From the NCBI RefSeq assembly GCF_005796105.1, contig NZ_VAUO01000005.1, positions 124,001 through 188,000 of the forward strand: 64,000 nt of DNA. Direction: 5' to 3'. The notes beneath the pieces were generated by a model. That model searched no databases. It worked only from the letters and a program-made list of their open reading frames with translations, and had not been told where the DNA came from. This DNA is from Pseudomonas mosselii. GTDB lineage: Bacteria > Pseudomonadota > Gammaproteobacteria > Pseudomonadales > Pseudomonadaceae. Of this stretch, positions 1 through 7,801 are shown in pieces. The translations under genes were made by a program, and so were the position numbers. The stretch's first letter is position 1; every line of letters starts with the position of its first letter.

Positions 1-89
1 GCCAGGGCGATCAGCATGAGCAGGCTCATGTAGAGCAGCCACCCGGCGCACTGCAGCAGCAGGGTCTGGAACCTTTGCATGTTCGGCAT
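1..89 (-). CDS. alg8: Alg8, alginate polymerase glycosyltransferase (N-terminal fragment)
   Basis: Only the first 29 or so codons lie in the window; the gene runs off the left edge. The visible peptide starts [13 protein letters not shown] and continues into a hydrophobic stretch ([13 protein letters not shown]), as expected for the first membrane segment of Alg8, the inner-membrane glycosyltransferase that polymerises mannuronic acid. Two in-frame ATGs exist, at 89 and 80, and neither has a clear ribosome site. The main support is position: it lies directly downstream of algD on the same strand, which is the invariant order of the Pseudomonas alginate operon. The identification is an inference from this short fragment plus context. 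Confidence 0.75.
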   Translation of the reverse strand, partial: MPNMQRFQTLLLQCAGWLLYMSLLMLIAL

Positions 90-151
90 CCGTCGAGAAT
101 TCAGGGTAGGGAGGGCGGCGCGCTGGGGAGGGACGCGCCGCCCGACCGGGG

Positions 152-1468
152 TTACCAGCAGATGCCTTCGGTACGGCTGGTGGTGCAGGTCGGCTTGGTC
201 ATGAAGCCGACCAGGTCGATCACTTGCTTGCCGGCCGGCGCCTGCTGGGCGAGGGCACGGAATTTCTCGTCACGGTTGCCGAGCACGATGATGTCGGCGT
301 CGCCCACGACCTGTTCGAAGTCGGCGTTGAGCAAGGACGAGACGTGCGGGATCTTCGACTCGATGTACTCCTTGTTGGCGCCATGCACGCGGGCGTATTC
401 CACGTTCTGGTCGTAGATGTTCAGCTCGTAGCCTTTGCCGATCAGGCGCTCGGCCAGCTCGACCAGCGGGCTTTCGCGCAAATCGTCGGTGCCGGCCTTG
501 AACGACAGGCCGAGCAGCGCGACCTTGCGTTTGTCGTGGCTTTCGATGATGTCGAAGGCGTTCTGCACCTGGGACTCGTTGCTGCGCATCAGCGAGTCGA
601 GCAGCGGCGCTTTCACGTCGAGGCTGGCGGCGCGGTAGGTGAGAGCGCGCACGTCCTTGGGCAGGCACGAGCCGCCGAAGGCAAAGCCAGGGCGCATGTA
701 GTACTGCGACAGGTTCAGCACCTTGTCCTGGCAGACCACGTCCATCACGTCGCGGCCATCGACGCCGACCGCCTTGGCGATGTTGCCGATCTCGTTGGCG
801 AAGGTGACTTTGGTGGCGTGCCACACGTTGCAGGTGTACTTGATCATCTCGGCGACTTCGATCGGCTTGCGGATCACCGGAGCGTCGAGTTCTTCGTAGA
901 GGCTTTGCAGTACGTCGCCGCTGGCGCTGTCCAGCTCGCCGATGACAGTCATTGGCGGGTGGTCGTAGTCCTTGATCGCGGTGCTTTCACGCAGGAACTC
1001 AGGGTTCACCGCCACGCCGAAGTCGACGCCGGCCTTCTTGCCCGAGCAATCTTCCAGGATTGGGATGACCACGTTCTTCACGGTGCCTGGCAGCACGGTG
1101 CTGCGTACCACGATGGTGTGGCGGCGGGTGGCGTCGCGCAGCACGTAGCCGATTTCGCGGCACACCGATTCGATGTACTCCAGGCCCAGGTCGCCGTTCT
1201 TCTTGCTCGGGGTGCCGACGCAGATCATCGAGACGTCGCTGGCGCGGATGGCTTCGGCGAAGTCGGTGGTGCCGCGCAGGCGGCCGTTGGCCAGGCCTTG
1301 TTGCAGCAGTGCTTCCAGGCCGGGTTCGACGATGGGCGACTTGCCCTGGTTGATCAGGTCGATCTTGGTGCGCGACACATCCACACCGATCACGTCATGG
1401 CCACGTGCCGACAGGCAACCTGCACAGACTGCACCCACATAACCCAAACCAAAGATGCTGATTCGCAT
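152..1468 (-). CDS. algD: GDP-mannose 6-dehydrogenase AlgD
   Basis: This NAD-dependent enzyme oxidises GDP-mannose to GDP-mannuronate, the committed step of alginate synthesis, in the cytoplasm. The 438-residue product opens with the Rossmann motif GLGYVG and carries the UDP-glucose/GDP-mannose dehydrogenase signature [15 protein letters not shown] with the catalytic cysteine. The C-terminus ends in EGICW, as in known AlgD proteins. The ATG at 1468 is preferred over the GTG at 1477 because GAGGTG sits six bases upstream of the ATG. It is the first gene of the alginate operon, followed by alg8. A long leader and an AlgU-type promoter lie upstream. Confidence 0.97.
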   Translation of the reverse strand: MRISIFGLGYVGAVCAGCLSARGHDVIGVDVSRTKIDLINQGKSPIVEPGLEALLQQGLANGRLRGTTDFAEAIRASDVSMICVGTPSKKNGDLGLEYIESVCREIGYVLRDATRRHTIVVRSTVLPGTVKNVVIPILEDCSGKKAGVDFGVAVNPEFLRESTAIKDYDHPPMTVIGELDSASGDVLQSLYEELDAPVIRKPIEVAEMIKYTCNVWHATKVTFANEIGNIAKAVGVDGRDVMDVVCQDKVLNLSQYYMRPGFAFGGSCLPKDVRALTYRAASLDVKAPLLDSLMRSNESQVQNAFDIIESHDKRKVALLGLSFKAGTDDLRESPLVELAERLIGKGYELNIYDQNVEYARVHGANKEYIESKIPHVSSLLNADFEQVVGDADIIVLGNRDEKFRALAQQAPAGKQVIDLVGFMTKPTCTTSRTEGICW

Positions 1469-1910
1469 CGCATTCACCTCGTGTGTTTAATCACGCCAGC
1501 CCTTGCTCGCAAGAGCCGACCGGGTTGATTGACCAGCAGTTTTCGGGCGCACGGTGCCAGTGCGAACACACACTTCACCGAGCGCAGGCATGAATAAATC
1601 TGGAGCGCAAAACGTTATGCACTCTAAGTTGGCAGTTAAAGGCCAGTATTAAAAAGGCGTGCCCTATTATGCAGCCGTCTTTATTGCAGGAGGCACTTGG
1701 CGACCTGCTGTGCTTGTTCTTTCAAACGTAAAAAACCTTTTGAAATCAACCACTAGGACGATTAGTAAGGGGCGCGTTTCTCCTTGTTTGGCACGGTCTT
1801 CGGGGGGTCCCGTTGTGCCTGCCTGAGTTTCTGGACCGGTCGTGGATACCGGCCGTTTGTCATCTGTAAGTCATCTCTCACGTTGCACGCTTGAAACTCG
1901 TTACGGGTGC

Positions 1911-1938
1911 TATGAGCGATGCGCCCAGGCAGAAGTTC
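1911..1938 (-). promoter_or_regulatory. AlgU (sigma-22/RpoE-type) promoter of algD
   Basis: On the minus strand GAACTT (1938-1933) is followed after exactly 17 bases by TCATA (1915-1911). This matches the extracytoplasmic sigma-factor consensus GAACTT-N16/17-TCtga and closely parallels the known P. aeruginosa algD promoter, which is GAACTT, 17 bases, TCCTA. Transcription would start near 1904, leaving an algD leader of about 435 nt. The match is seen directly; its use in this strain is inferred. Confidence 0.85.
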
Positions 1939-2106
1939 CGAACTGGGTTGCGCACACATGAAAGATTTCTAAATATTTTTTCAGTGAGAAATACTTTCAC
2001 TTTGATGGCACTGCTTAGTTTCACCCCCGTATATAAAGGGCAAAACCCTGCCGAGATGGCTTCGCGCCATCATGTGAAAAAATTTTTCAAAATTCGTCAA
2101 AAAACG

Positions 2107-2116
2107 TACGAACGGT
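2107..2116 (-). promoter_or_regulatory. AlgR-like binding site upstream of algD
   Basis: The minus strand reads ACCGTTCGTA, nine of ten bases of the AlgR core ACCGTTCGTC. It lies about 200 bp upstream of the predicted algD start point. AlgR sites at a distance from algD are known in P. aeruginosa, but at other positions, so this is a candidate only. Confidence 0.4.
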
Positions 2117-2377
2117 CTTATGGCGGCTGGCTATAAGGAACGCAATGTTTGTTTTTTGACGCCTGAAAATTGGCTATTTTGGTGGCGTTCGGGGTTCGGG
2201 ATGGGGGGCGATGTGCACCCATACGGGGCGCCGGATGCGAACGGGCTCGCGCCGAATGCCAGCGAGCCGTTTGAGAGGCCGGGCAGGTTCGTCCAGGGAG
2301 AGGGAGCGAAGTGGGCGGATTGGGTTTGGTGCCGGGTGTCTCGATCCATGAACAGGGACAATCATGAGAGTCAAAAA

Positions 2378-2818
2378 ATGAAGACAAGCGTGAAGAGTGT
2401 TTTTGCAGCGGTTTCGCTGCTGGTAGCTGGGGCGGTTCAGGCTGGACCGTTGGTGGAGGTGACGTTCAAGAACCTGGGGAGTCAGCCAGCCAACCTGAAA
2501 ATGGTGACATCCAACGAAAGCAGTACGTATCAGATTGCAGACCCAAAGCCGGATCAAAAAGTGGATGCTGGCGCGATGACCTATGCAAAGGTTCAACGGG
2601 TAATCAGTCCTGATGTAAACGCTGCAATGGTGCGCTACACCATCGGCAGTAAAACCTGCGCTTTCGGTACGACTTTCCAGATGCGAATGCTGCCCGGCGG
2701 TATCACTCAACCGCAGTGGACCAAAACCGCCACGCCCAGTGGCGGCGCAACGTGTACCGCGAACATCACCCGGACCAACGCTGATCGCTCGTGGGCTGTT
2801 GAGTTCACTATGAAGTAA
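2378..2818 (+). CDS. Small secreted protein with Sec signal peptide, unknown function
   Basis: A 146-residue product with a clear Sec signal peptide: basic MKTSVK start, hydrophobic core and likely cleavage after VQA near residue 22. The mature part, about 124 residues, is rich in Thr, Ser, Asn, Val and Lys, and reads like a beta-rich domain. It has two cysteines, in KTCAFG and GATCTAN, that could form one disulfide in the periplasm. I do not recognise the family. The open frame extends upstream to 2120, but the signal peptide fixes the start near 2378; an ATG at 2348 is possible. It is followed by a hairpin and then the tandem paralogs and exporter operon on the same strand, so it could be a partner or substrate of that system. 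Confidence 0.75.
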   Translation: MKTSVKSVFAAVSLLVAGAVQAGPLVEVTFKNLGSQPANLKMVTSNESSTYQIADPKPDQKVDAGAMTYAKVQRVISPDVNAAMVRYTIGSKTCAFGTTFQMRMLPGGITQPQWTKTATPSGGATCTANITRTNADRSWAVEFTMK

Positions 2819-2842
2819 TACGCCGTATTGAAGTAGCACCTC

Positions 2843-2873
2843 CTGCACTTCGCTGCTGAGTGGCGAAGTGCAG
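2843..2873 (+). terminator. Perfect 11-bp hairpin between the secreted-protein gene and the paralog/exporter operon
   Basis: CTGCACTTCGC and GCGAAGTGCAG form a perfect 11-bp stem around a 9-base loop. Only a weak T content follows, so it may be a leaky terminator, an attenuator or an RNA-processing or stability element. It lies 25 bases after the stop of the small secreted-protein gene and ends 22 bases before the ribosome site of the next gene. Confidence 0.5.
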
Positions 2874-2907
2874 TCATTACATACTCTGCTTTCAAGGAGG
2901 TTCGGTT

Positions 2908-3696
2908 TTGGAAAACATCGGAAATATTAATGTGCGCAGTCAATTTTCTTCCGTTTCCGGTGTTAGGCGATCGCCAGAAAGCAGCGCCGTGGTTGAGAGC
3001 AAAGAACTTGATGAAAGTGCGCAGCCGGAGGTTGAACTTTCGAGCTTCGCCAAGCAATTGGCTGCTGCTGCGGAGCGCGCTGCGGCCAGGGATGCTTCGC
3101 TATCGCGCAAGGAACTGGCGGATTTTGCGTCGAAGGTTCTCGATAAGATTGGAGGGGATGCTTATCTGCTCGCGAAGGACTTTTTCGATAACTTCTTGCC
3201 GGATACGGATGACCCCGAGTTGCTTGAGCGTGCGCGCCAGGCCAATGCCTTTGCAACAGGTCGAGGGGACAACCCCTTCAAAGGGTTAAGCCGTGAGCAG
3301 CTAAGCTTGATCATTTATGACGAAAGCGGCGCATTTACCATTAATGAGCGCAGGGCGGCGCGCGCCGAACGAACCGATCAGCACAATGAATGGGCGAGAT
3401 ACATCATCGACAAAATGGGCGCTGAGTACCGGCAAACAGGGCGCAACGACCAAGGTCTGCATGAAATTCTTGATTTTTATAACTCGCTCCCGCGTATCGA
3501 AGTGGCGCAGTACGGAAATTACGAAGCCAATATCAAGATGCAGCTTGCCATGCATGAGGTCGAGTGGCCTGAATTCAACACCTCCTTGATCGATATGCTC
3601 GCCAATGAATGGGGCGCGGAAAAAGACCTCTTCGGCCCCCAGCCTACTGATATCAAAGAGAAAAACGGCCAGCCTGAGCACGTGCTGGATAAATAA
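2908..3696 (+). CDS. Tandem paralog A: 262-residue protein of unknown function beside an ABC exporter
   Basis: I do not recognise this family. The start chosen is TTG at 2908, because AGGAGG lies seven bases upstream and the resulting 262 residues equal the length of the next gene's product, a clear paralog. There is no signal peptide or membrane segment. The N-terminal ~40 residues are polar and probably disordered. They are followed by an Ala-rich, probably helical stretch and a conserved core with TDDPELLERA, NPFKGLSREQL, YDESGAFTINER, TGRND and FNTSLIDMLANEW, then a polar tail. The YDESGAFT segment loosely recalls an acidic Ca-binding loop, but it is not a canonical EF hand. Its base composition is less GC-rich than the exporter genes. 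It heads a tightly packed run of six genes. Confidence 0.75.
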   Translation: MENIGNINVRSQFSSVSGVRRSPESSAVVESKELDESAQPEVELSSFAKQLAAAAERAAARDASLSRKELADFASKVLDKIGGDAYLLAKDFFDNFLPDTDDPELLERARQANAFATGRGDNPFKGLSREQLSLIIYDESGAFTINERRAARAERTDQHNEWARYIIDKMGAEYRQTGRNDQGLHEILDFYNSLPRIEVAQYGNYEANIKMQLAMHEVEWPEFNTSLIDMLANEWGAEKDLFGPQPTDIKEKNGQPEHVLDK

Positions 3697-3732
3697 CGGC
3701 TTCAGACGCCGGTGTGGCAGGAGTGTGAACGA

Positions 3733-4521
3733 ATGAGCGGTATCAATCTGAACACAGCAACGCAAAGCCATGTACAGGGCGCAACTGTAGTGCGTCGGAG
3801 TGCCGAGGTGTTGGAGTCGGCACAGGCAGAGAAACCTCGCCCTGAGGAGAGTGCAGACGAGTTAAAACTTTCAGCGCTCTCGCAGCAGCTGAGTGCAGCT
3901 GCGCAGCGTGCCGCTGAACGTGATCAAAACCTCACTCGAGATGAGCTTTCAGTGTTGGCGAAAAAAATTCTGGATAAGGTTTTCGGCAGCAGTTACGTAT
4001 TCAATAAATTGTCTTATGACAACTACCGGCCGAATACCGATGACCCTGAGTTGTTGGCGCGTGCGCAACAGGCGACAGACTTTGCGAATGGAAAAGCAAA
4101 GAACCCATTCGCCGACCTGACCCACGAGCAGCTGACTTTTATCACCTATGACGAAGGTGGTGAATTTACTGTCAACGAACGGCACGCCGCAGCGACGGAA
4201 CTTAGCGGACGCTACGAAAAATGGTCGGTCTACATTACTCAAAAAATGGAAGTTGAGCGCCAATTGACCGGCCGAAATGACGAGGGGTTAAAGGAAATTC
4301 TCTCGTACTACAAAGCTCTGCCAGCTATCGAGGAAGCTCAGTTACTGGCGGGTTATGAAACCAGCATCATGATGCAGATGGAAGCACAGGAAATTGACTG
4401 GCCCACCTTCAACACCTCCCTGATCGACATGCTCGCCAACGAATGGAAACCCGCTGAGCCCCCGGTCACCCCTGAACAACCCGATCCTGTCGCCGATCAC
4501 CCCGGCAAGGCTCCTAACTGA
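3733..4521 (+). CDS. Tandem paralog B: 262-residue protein of unknown function beside an ABC exporter
   Basis: Paralog of the preceding gene, collinear over its whole length and of identical length. It shares TDDPELL, NPF..L..EQL, YDE.G.FT.NER, TGRND.GL.EIL and the near-identical block FNTSLIDMLANEW. The ATG at 3733 has AGGAG ten bases upstream. There is no signal peptide or membrane segment, and the C-terminal tail is Pro-rich. Its stop codon overlaps the ATG of the ABC ATPase gene by one base, which argues for translational coupling with the exporter. Possible roles (cargo, accessory factor, immunity or regulator of the transporter) cannot be told apart from sequence alone. Confidence 0.8.
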   Translation: MSGINLNTATQSHVQGATVVRRSAEVLESAQAEKPRPEESADELKLSALSQQLSAAAQRAAERDQNLTRDELSVLAKKILDKVFGSSYVFNKLSYDNYRPNTDDPELLARAQQATDFANGKAKNPFADLTHEQLTFITYDEGGEFTVNERHAAATELSGRYEKWSVYITQKMEVERQLTGRNDEGLKEILSYYKALPAIEEAQLLAGYETSIMMQMEAQEIDWPTFNTSLIDMLANEWKPAEPPVTPEQPDPVADHPGKAPN

Positions 4522-5195
4522 TGGCCGACAGCGTCACCCTGGAGGGCGTCAGCCGTTACCTGGGCGATCAGGCCGTGCTCGAGGATATCTCGCTGGTCAT
4601 CCCTGCCGGGCAAAGTTGCGCGATCGTCGGCCCTTCCGGCTCGGGCAAGAGCACGTTGCTCAATCTCATTGGCCTGCTGGACCAACCCTGCGCTGGGCGC
4701 GTGGTCCTCGACGGGCACGACACGACCTCGGCCTCGGCTGCGCAGCGGGCGATCTTGCGTAATCGCTTGCTGGGCTTCGTGTTCCAGAGCTTCAACCTGC
4801 TGCCACGCCTGACGGCGCTGGACAACGTGGCCCTGCCGCTGTGCTATCGCGGCATCGGGCTGCTCCAGGCGCAGGCGGCGGCGCGTCTGCAATTGCAGGC
4901 GGTGGGTTTGCAGGCGCGGCTGGCGCATCGACCGGCGCAGCTGTCTGGCGGGCAGCGCCAACGGGTGGCGATTGCCCGCGCCTTGGTGACCGAACCGCGC
5001 CTGCTGCTGGCCGACGAGCCTACCGGCAACCTCGACGGCGAAACCGCCAACGATATCTTGTGCCTGCTCAAGGCGCTCAACCGTGAGCGCGGCGTCACCT
5101 TGCTGATGGTCACCCACGACCCGTGCATGGCGCAGCAGATGGCCCGTCGCCTCGAGGTGCGCGATGGGCGGGTGCGTGAGCTGCATGCGGCCTGA
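4521..5195 (+). CDS. ABC transporter ATPase, MacB/LolD type (stand-alone)
   Basis: A 224-residue nucleotide-binding subunit that powers the adjacent permease from the cytoplasmic side. All ABC motifs are present: Walker [10 protein letters not shown] (37-45), Q-loop Gln89, signature LSGGQ (141-145), Walker B LLLADEP with Glu166, and switch His199. The sequence resembles LolD and MacB ATPase domains. MacB of E. coli and PvdT of Pseudomonas carry ATPase and permease on one chain; here they are separate, as in Bacillus YknYZ or cyanobacterial DevCA. It overlaps the upstream paralog gene by one base and the permease gene by 11 bases. Confidence 0.92.
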   Translation: MADSVTLEGVSRYLGDQAVLEDISLVIPAGQSCAIVGPSGSGKSTLLNLIGLLDQPCAGRVVLDGHDTTSASAAQRAILRNRLLGFVFQSFNLLPRLTALDNVALPLCYRGIGLLQAQAAARLQLQAVGLQARLAHRPAQLSGGQRQRVAIARALVTEPRLLLADEPTGNLDGETANDILCLLKALNRERGVTLLMVTHDPCMAQQMARRLEVRDGRVRELHAA

Positions 5196-6360
5196 GCGCT
5201 ACGGCCCGAGCTGGTCGCGACGGATCGGCGAGAGCCTGGCCAGCTTGCGCCTGTCCGGGCGCCGGGCCTGGTTGGCGCTGCTCGGCATCGCCGTCGGTTG
5301 TGCGGCGGTAGTGGCGCTGCTCAACGTTGGCCACAGCGCGGCGGCCCACGCCAGGCAGTTGTTCCAGGGCATGGGTAGCGAGTTGATGGTCGCCAACCTG
5401 ATCCCGGCCGAGGCCGGCACCCGGTCTGCGCAGGCGATGCCGGCACTGGACCGCGTGCCGTATATACGCATCGCCGCGCCGCTGGCGATGAGCGTGGCCG
5501 ACGCCCGCCTGCGCGGGCAGGACGCGTCGGTGATGGTGGCGGGGAGCACACCGGCGTTGGCCGAGGTACTGGGGTTCGAGGTGGCCGACGGGCGTCTGCT
5601 GTCGGCGCATGACGATGGCAGCACTTACGTCGTGCTCGGGGCGGATCTGGCGACGCGCCTCGGCGCGCAGGTCGGCGATCACTTGCGGCTGGGTCGCTAC
5701 GTGTTCGAGGTGGTGGGGCGCCTGGCGCCCCGTGGTTACAACCCGATGCTGCCGGTGGCGGTGGACGATGCGCTGCTGATGCCCTTGCCTGGCCTGCGCC
5801 GCCTGGTCGCACAGGCCCAGCCCAGCGTGGTGATTGCCTTGGCGCAAGACGCGACCCAGGTACAGGCCGCCGCTGCCGCGTTGGAGCAGGCGTTGCGCGC
5901 GGGGCTTGAGTCGATGCAGGTCGAAATGTTGTTGCCGCGCCAATTGCTCGAGGGCATGGCGCGCCAGTCGCAGGTATTCACCTGGCTGTTGGCCGGGTTG
6001 GGCGCTATCGCCTTGCTGGTGGGCGGTGTCGGTGTGATGAACGTGATGCTGATGAGCGTTGCCGAGCGCCGCCGCGAAATTGGCGTGCGCATGGCATTGG
6101 GCGCACGGCCTGTGGATATCGCCTGGCTGTTTCTGCTGGAGGCGATTTGCCTGGCGTTGCTGGGCGCGGTGCTCGGCGCGCTGCTTGGGGTGCTGGCGGC
6201 GTGGGGCTTCGCGCATGGATCGGGTTGGCGCTTTGTGAGTGACCCGCAAGCGCTGCCGTTGGGCGTCGGCAGCGCGCTGGCCATCGGTGTGTTCTTCGGT
6301 TTGCAGCCCGCGTTGGCGGCGGCGCGCCTGCAACCGGTGGCGGCGCTGCGTGATGATTGA
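5185..6360 (+). CDS. MacB/FtsX-type ABC permease
   Basis: A 391-residue inner-membrane subunit with MacB topology: one membrane segment near residues 25-45, a large periplasmic domain, and three C-terminal membrane segments from about residue 265. The hallmark [20 protein letters not shown] followed by VRMALGAR marks the FtsX-like domain, and the protein ends with the family-typical PVAALR motif. MacB-type pumps do not carry substrate through the inner membrane; they drive periplasmic substrates out through a TolC channel. The start at 5185 overlaps the ATPase stop; an in-frame ATG at 5164 is possible but less economical. It overlaps the next gene by eight bases. Confidence 0.9.
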   Translation: MRPERYGPSWSRRIGESLASLRLSGRRAWLALLGIAVGCAAVVALLNVGHSAAAHARQLFQGMGSELMVANLIPAEAGTRSAQAMPALDRVPYIRIAAPLAMSVADARLRGQDASVMVAGSTPALAEVLGFEVADGRLLSAHDDGSTYVVLGADLATRLGAQVGDHLRLGRYVFEVVGRLAPRGYNPMLPVAVDDALLMPLPGLRRLVAQAQPSVVIALAQDATQVQAAAAALEQALRAGLESMQVEMLLPRQLLEGMARQSQVFTWLLAGLGAIALLVGGVGVMNVMLMSVAERRREIGVRMALGARPVDIAWLFLLEAICLALLGAVLGALLGVLAAWGFAHGSGWRFVSDPQALPLGVGSALAIGVFFGLQPALAAARLQPVAALRDD

Positions 6361-7801
6361 GCGGCGCGGCTGCCTGTGGCTGTTGTGGGTGTCGGTCGCG
6401 GTGCTGGCTCAAGAGCCGCCGGGACAGGCCGGCCCGGTATCGGCGCTTGCCCATGCCAGGGCGCAGGGCGAGGAGGTGGCGCTTGGCCTGGACGATGCCA
6501 TCGCCCTGGCGTTGCGTGACAATCGTACGATTCGCAGCGATTACCTCGAACGCATCGCGCAGAAGTTCGACCTGAAAGTCGCCCGTGACCGCTTCGCCCC
6601 GCAGTTGGCACTCAAGGCGCGTTACCTGGCCAATCGTAACCATCAGGACCGCTATCGCGACGCAGAAGTTGCGCCTACCGCCAGCCTGCTGACGCGCTAT
6701 GGCACGCGCCTGAGCCTGGACTGGGCGTACGGCCAGCATCGCGCCGACCGTCTCGGTCCGCGCTATCGCGATGGCGCCAACCTCACGCTCATTCAGCCCC
6801 TGCTGCGTGGCGCTGGCCCCCAGGTTGCCGAGGCCCCCTTGCGCCAGGCGCAATTGGCCGAACAAGGCAACCGCCTTGCGCTCAAGGACAGCGTGGCGCG
6901 GACCATTACCGGCGTCATCGCGTTGTACCGCCAGTTGTTGCGTGCCCAGGAACAGTTGCGCATTGCCAGCGACGCCTTGGGGCGTTCGAACCGCTTGCTG
7001 GAGGTCAACCGCGCGATGATCGAGGCCGGACGCATGGCCGCTTTCGATATCGTGCAGACCGAGGCCGAGGTGGCCAGCCAGGAACTGGCCCTGGAAGACA
7101 GCCGCAACCAACTGCAAGCCAGCCGCCTGGCGCTGTTGCAGGCACTGGCCCTGGACCTGGGCACGCCGCTGCGCGCCACCGAGGCGACGCAGGCGCAACC
7201 GGTACACATCGATCCGCAGCAGGCCCAGGCCCGGGCCGAGGCGTTGCAACCGGCCTACCTGATGCAGTTGATCGCCGGGCAGCAGGCCGCACTCGACCTG
7301 CACCTGGCCCGCGATGCGCAGCGCTGGGACCTGGCGCTGGTGGCCGGTACCAGCCAGTCGCGCGAGCGCCCCGGCGAGCAAAAGGCCTGGGAGCACTACC
7401 TGGGGCTAGAGCTGGTCATCCCGATTGGTGATTTGACCCGCCGCCAGGAGCTGGTGCGCGCCGAGGTCAACCAGGCCCGTCAGCAGTTGCAGCTCGATGC
7501 CGCGCGCCAGGAACTGCAACGCCAGGTGCTCGATGCGCTGCGCAGCCTTCAGGTGCGCTGGCGCCAGCTGGAGATTGCCAGGCGTGCCGAAGCGTTGTCG
7601 CAGCGCAAGTTGCAGATCGAGCAGCAAAAGCTGGAGAGCGGCAGGTCGAGTAATTTCCAGGTGCTGAGCTTCGAAAGCGACTTACGCAATGCGCAGAACG
7701 CACGGCTTGAAGCGTTGATTGCGTATCTTGACGCCCAGGCCGACCTCGACCTCACGCTGGGCACCACGTTGGACAGCTGGGATGTGACGCTCGATGACTA
7801 G
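6353..7801 (+). CDS. TolC-family outer-membrane efflux protein
   Basis: A 482-residue product with an N-terminal signal-like segment (GCLWLLWVSVAVLA) followed by the TolC-type alternation of long amphipathic helices and short strands. Both halves contain Ala/Gln/Glu/Arg-rich coiled-coil helices, as in OEP-family channels. No lipobox Cys is evident at the cleavage site, so it is probably not a lipoprotein of the OprM kind. It would form the outer-membrane exit duct for the adjacent MacB-like pump. The start at 6353 overlaps the permease stop by eight bases; the longer upstream reading frame is not needed. It overlaps the adaptor gene by eight bases. Confidence 0.88.
   Translation: MIERRGCLWLLWVSVAVLAQEPPGQAGPVSALAHARAQGEEVALGLDDAIALALRDNRTIRSDYLERIAQKFDLKVARDRFAPQLALKARYLANRNHQDRYRDAEVAPTASLLTRYGTRLSLDWAYGQHRADRLGPRYRDGANLTLIQPLLRGAGPQVAEAPLRQAQLAEQGNRLALKDSVARTITGVIALYRQLLRAQEQLRIASDALGRSNRLLEVNRAMIEAGRMAAFDIVQTEAEVASQELALEDSRNQLQASRLALLQALALDLGTPLRATEATQAQPVHIDPQQAQARAEALQPAYLMQLIAGQQAALDLHLARDAQRWDLALVAGTSQSRERPGEQKAWEHYLGLELVIPIGDLTRRQELVRAEVNQARQQLQLDAARQELQRQVLDALRSLQVRWRQLEIARRAEALSQRKLQIEQQKLESGRSSNFQVLSFESDLRNAQNARLEALIAYLDAQADLDLTLGTTLDSWDVTLDD

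Larger units (their letters stand above)
1469..2377. other. Long non-coding interval between algD and the accessory block
   Basis: About 900 bases with no convincing gene. The part up to roughly 1904 would be the transcribed algD leader. Further right are the AlgU-type promoter (1911-1938), AT-rich runs around 2080-2105 and an AlgR-like site (2107-2116). A second AlgR-like word, CCGTTTGTC, lies on the plus strand at 1853-1861 inside the leader. Short open frames on both strands lack ribosome sites and recognisable products. The promoter of the plus-strand gene starting at 2378 must also lie here, but I could not identify it. Confidence 0.6.

Noticed and set aside
224..1528. A 434-codon plus-strand frame opposite algD
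   Set aside because: AlgD on the minus strand is unmistakable; the opposite frame is compositional.
2860..2907. Longer start (GTG at 2860) for paralog A
   Set aside because: It would begin inside the hairpin, lacks a ribosome site and adds 16 residues absent from the paralog; TTG at 2908 has AGGAGG at ideal spacing.
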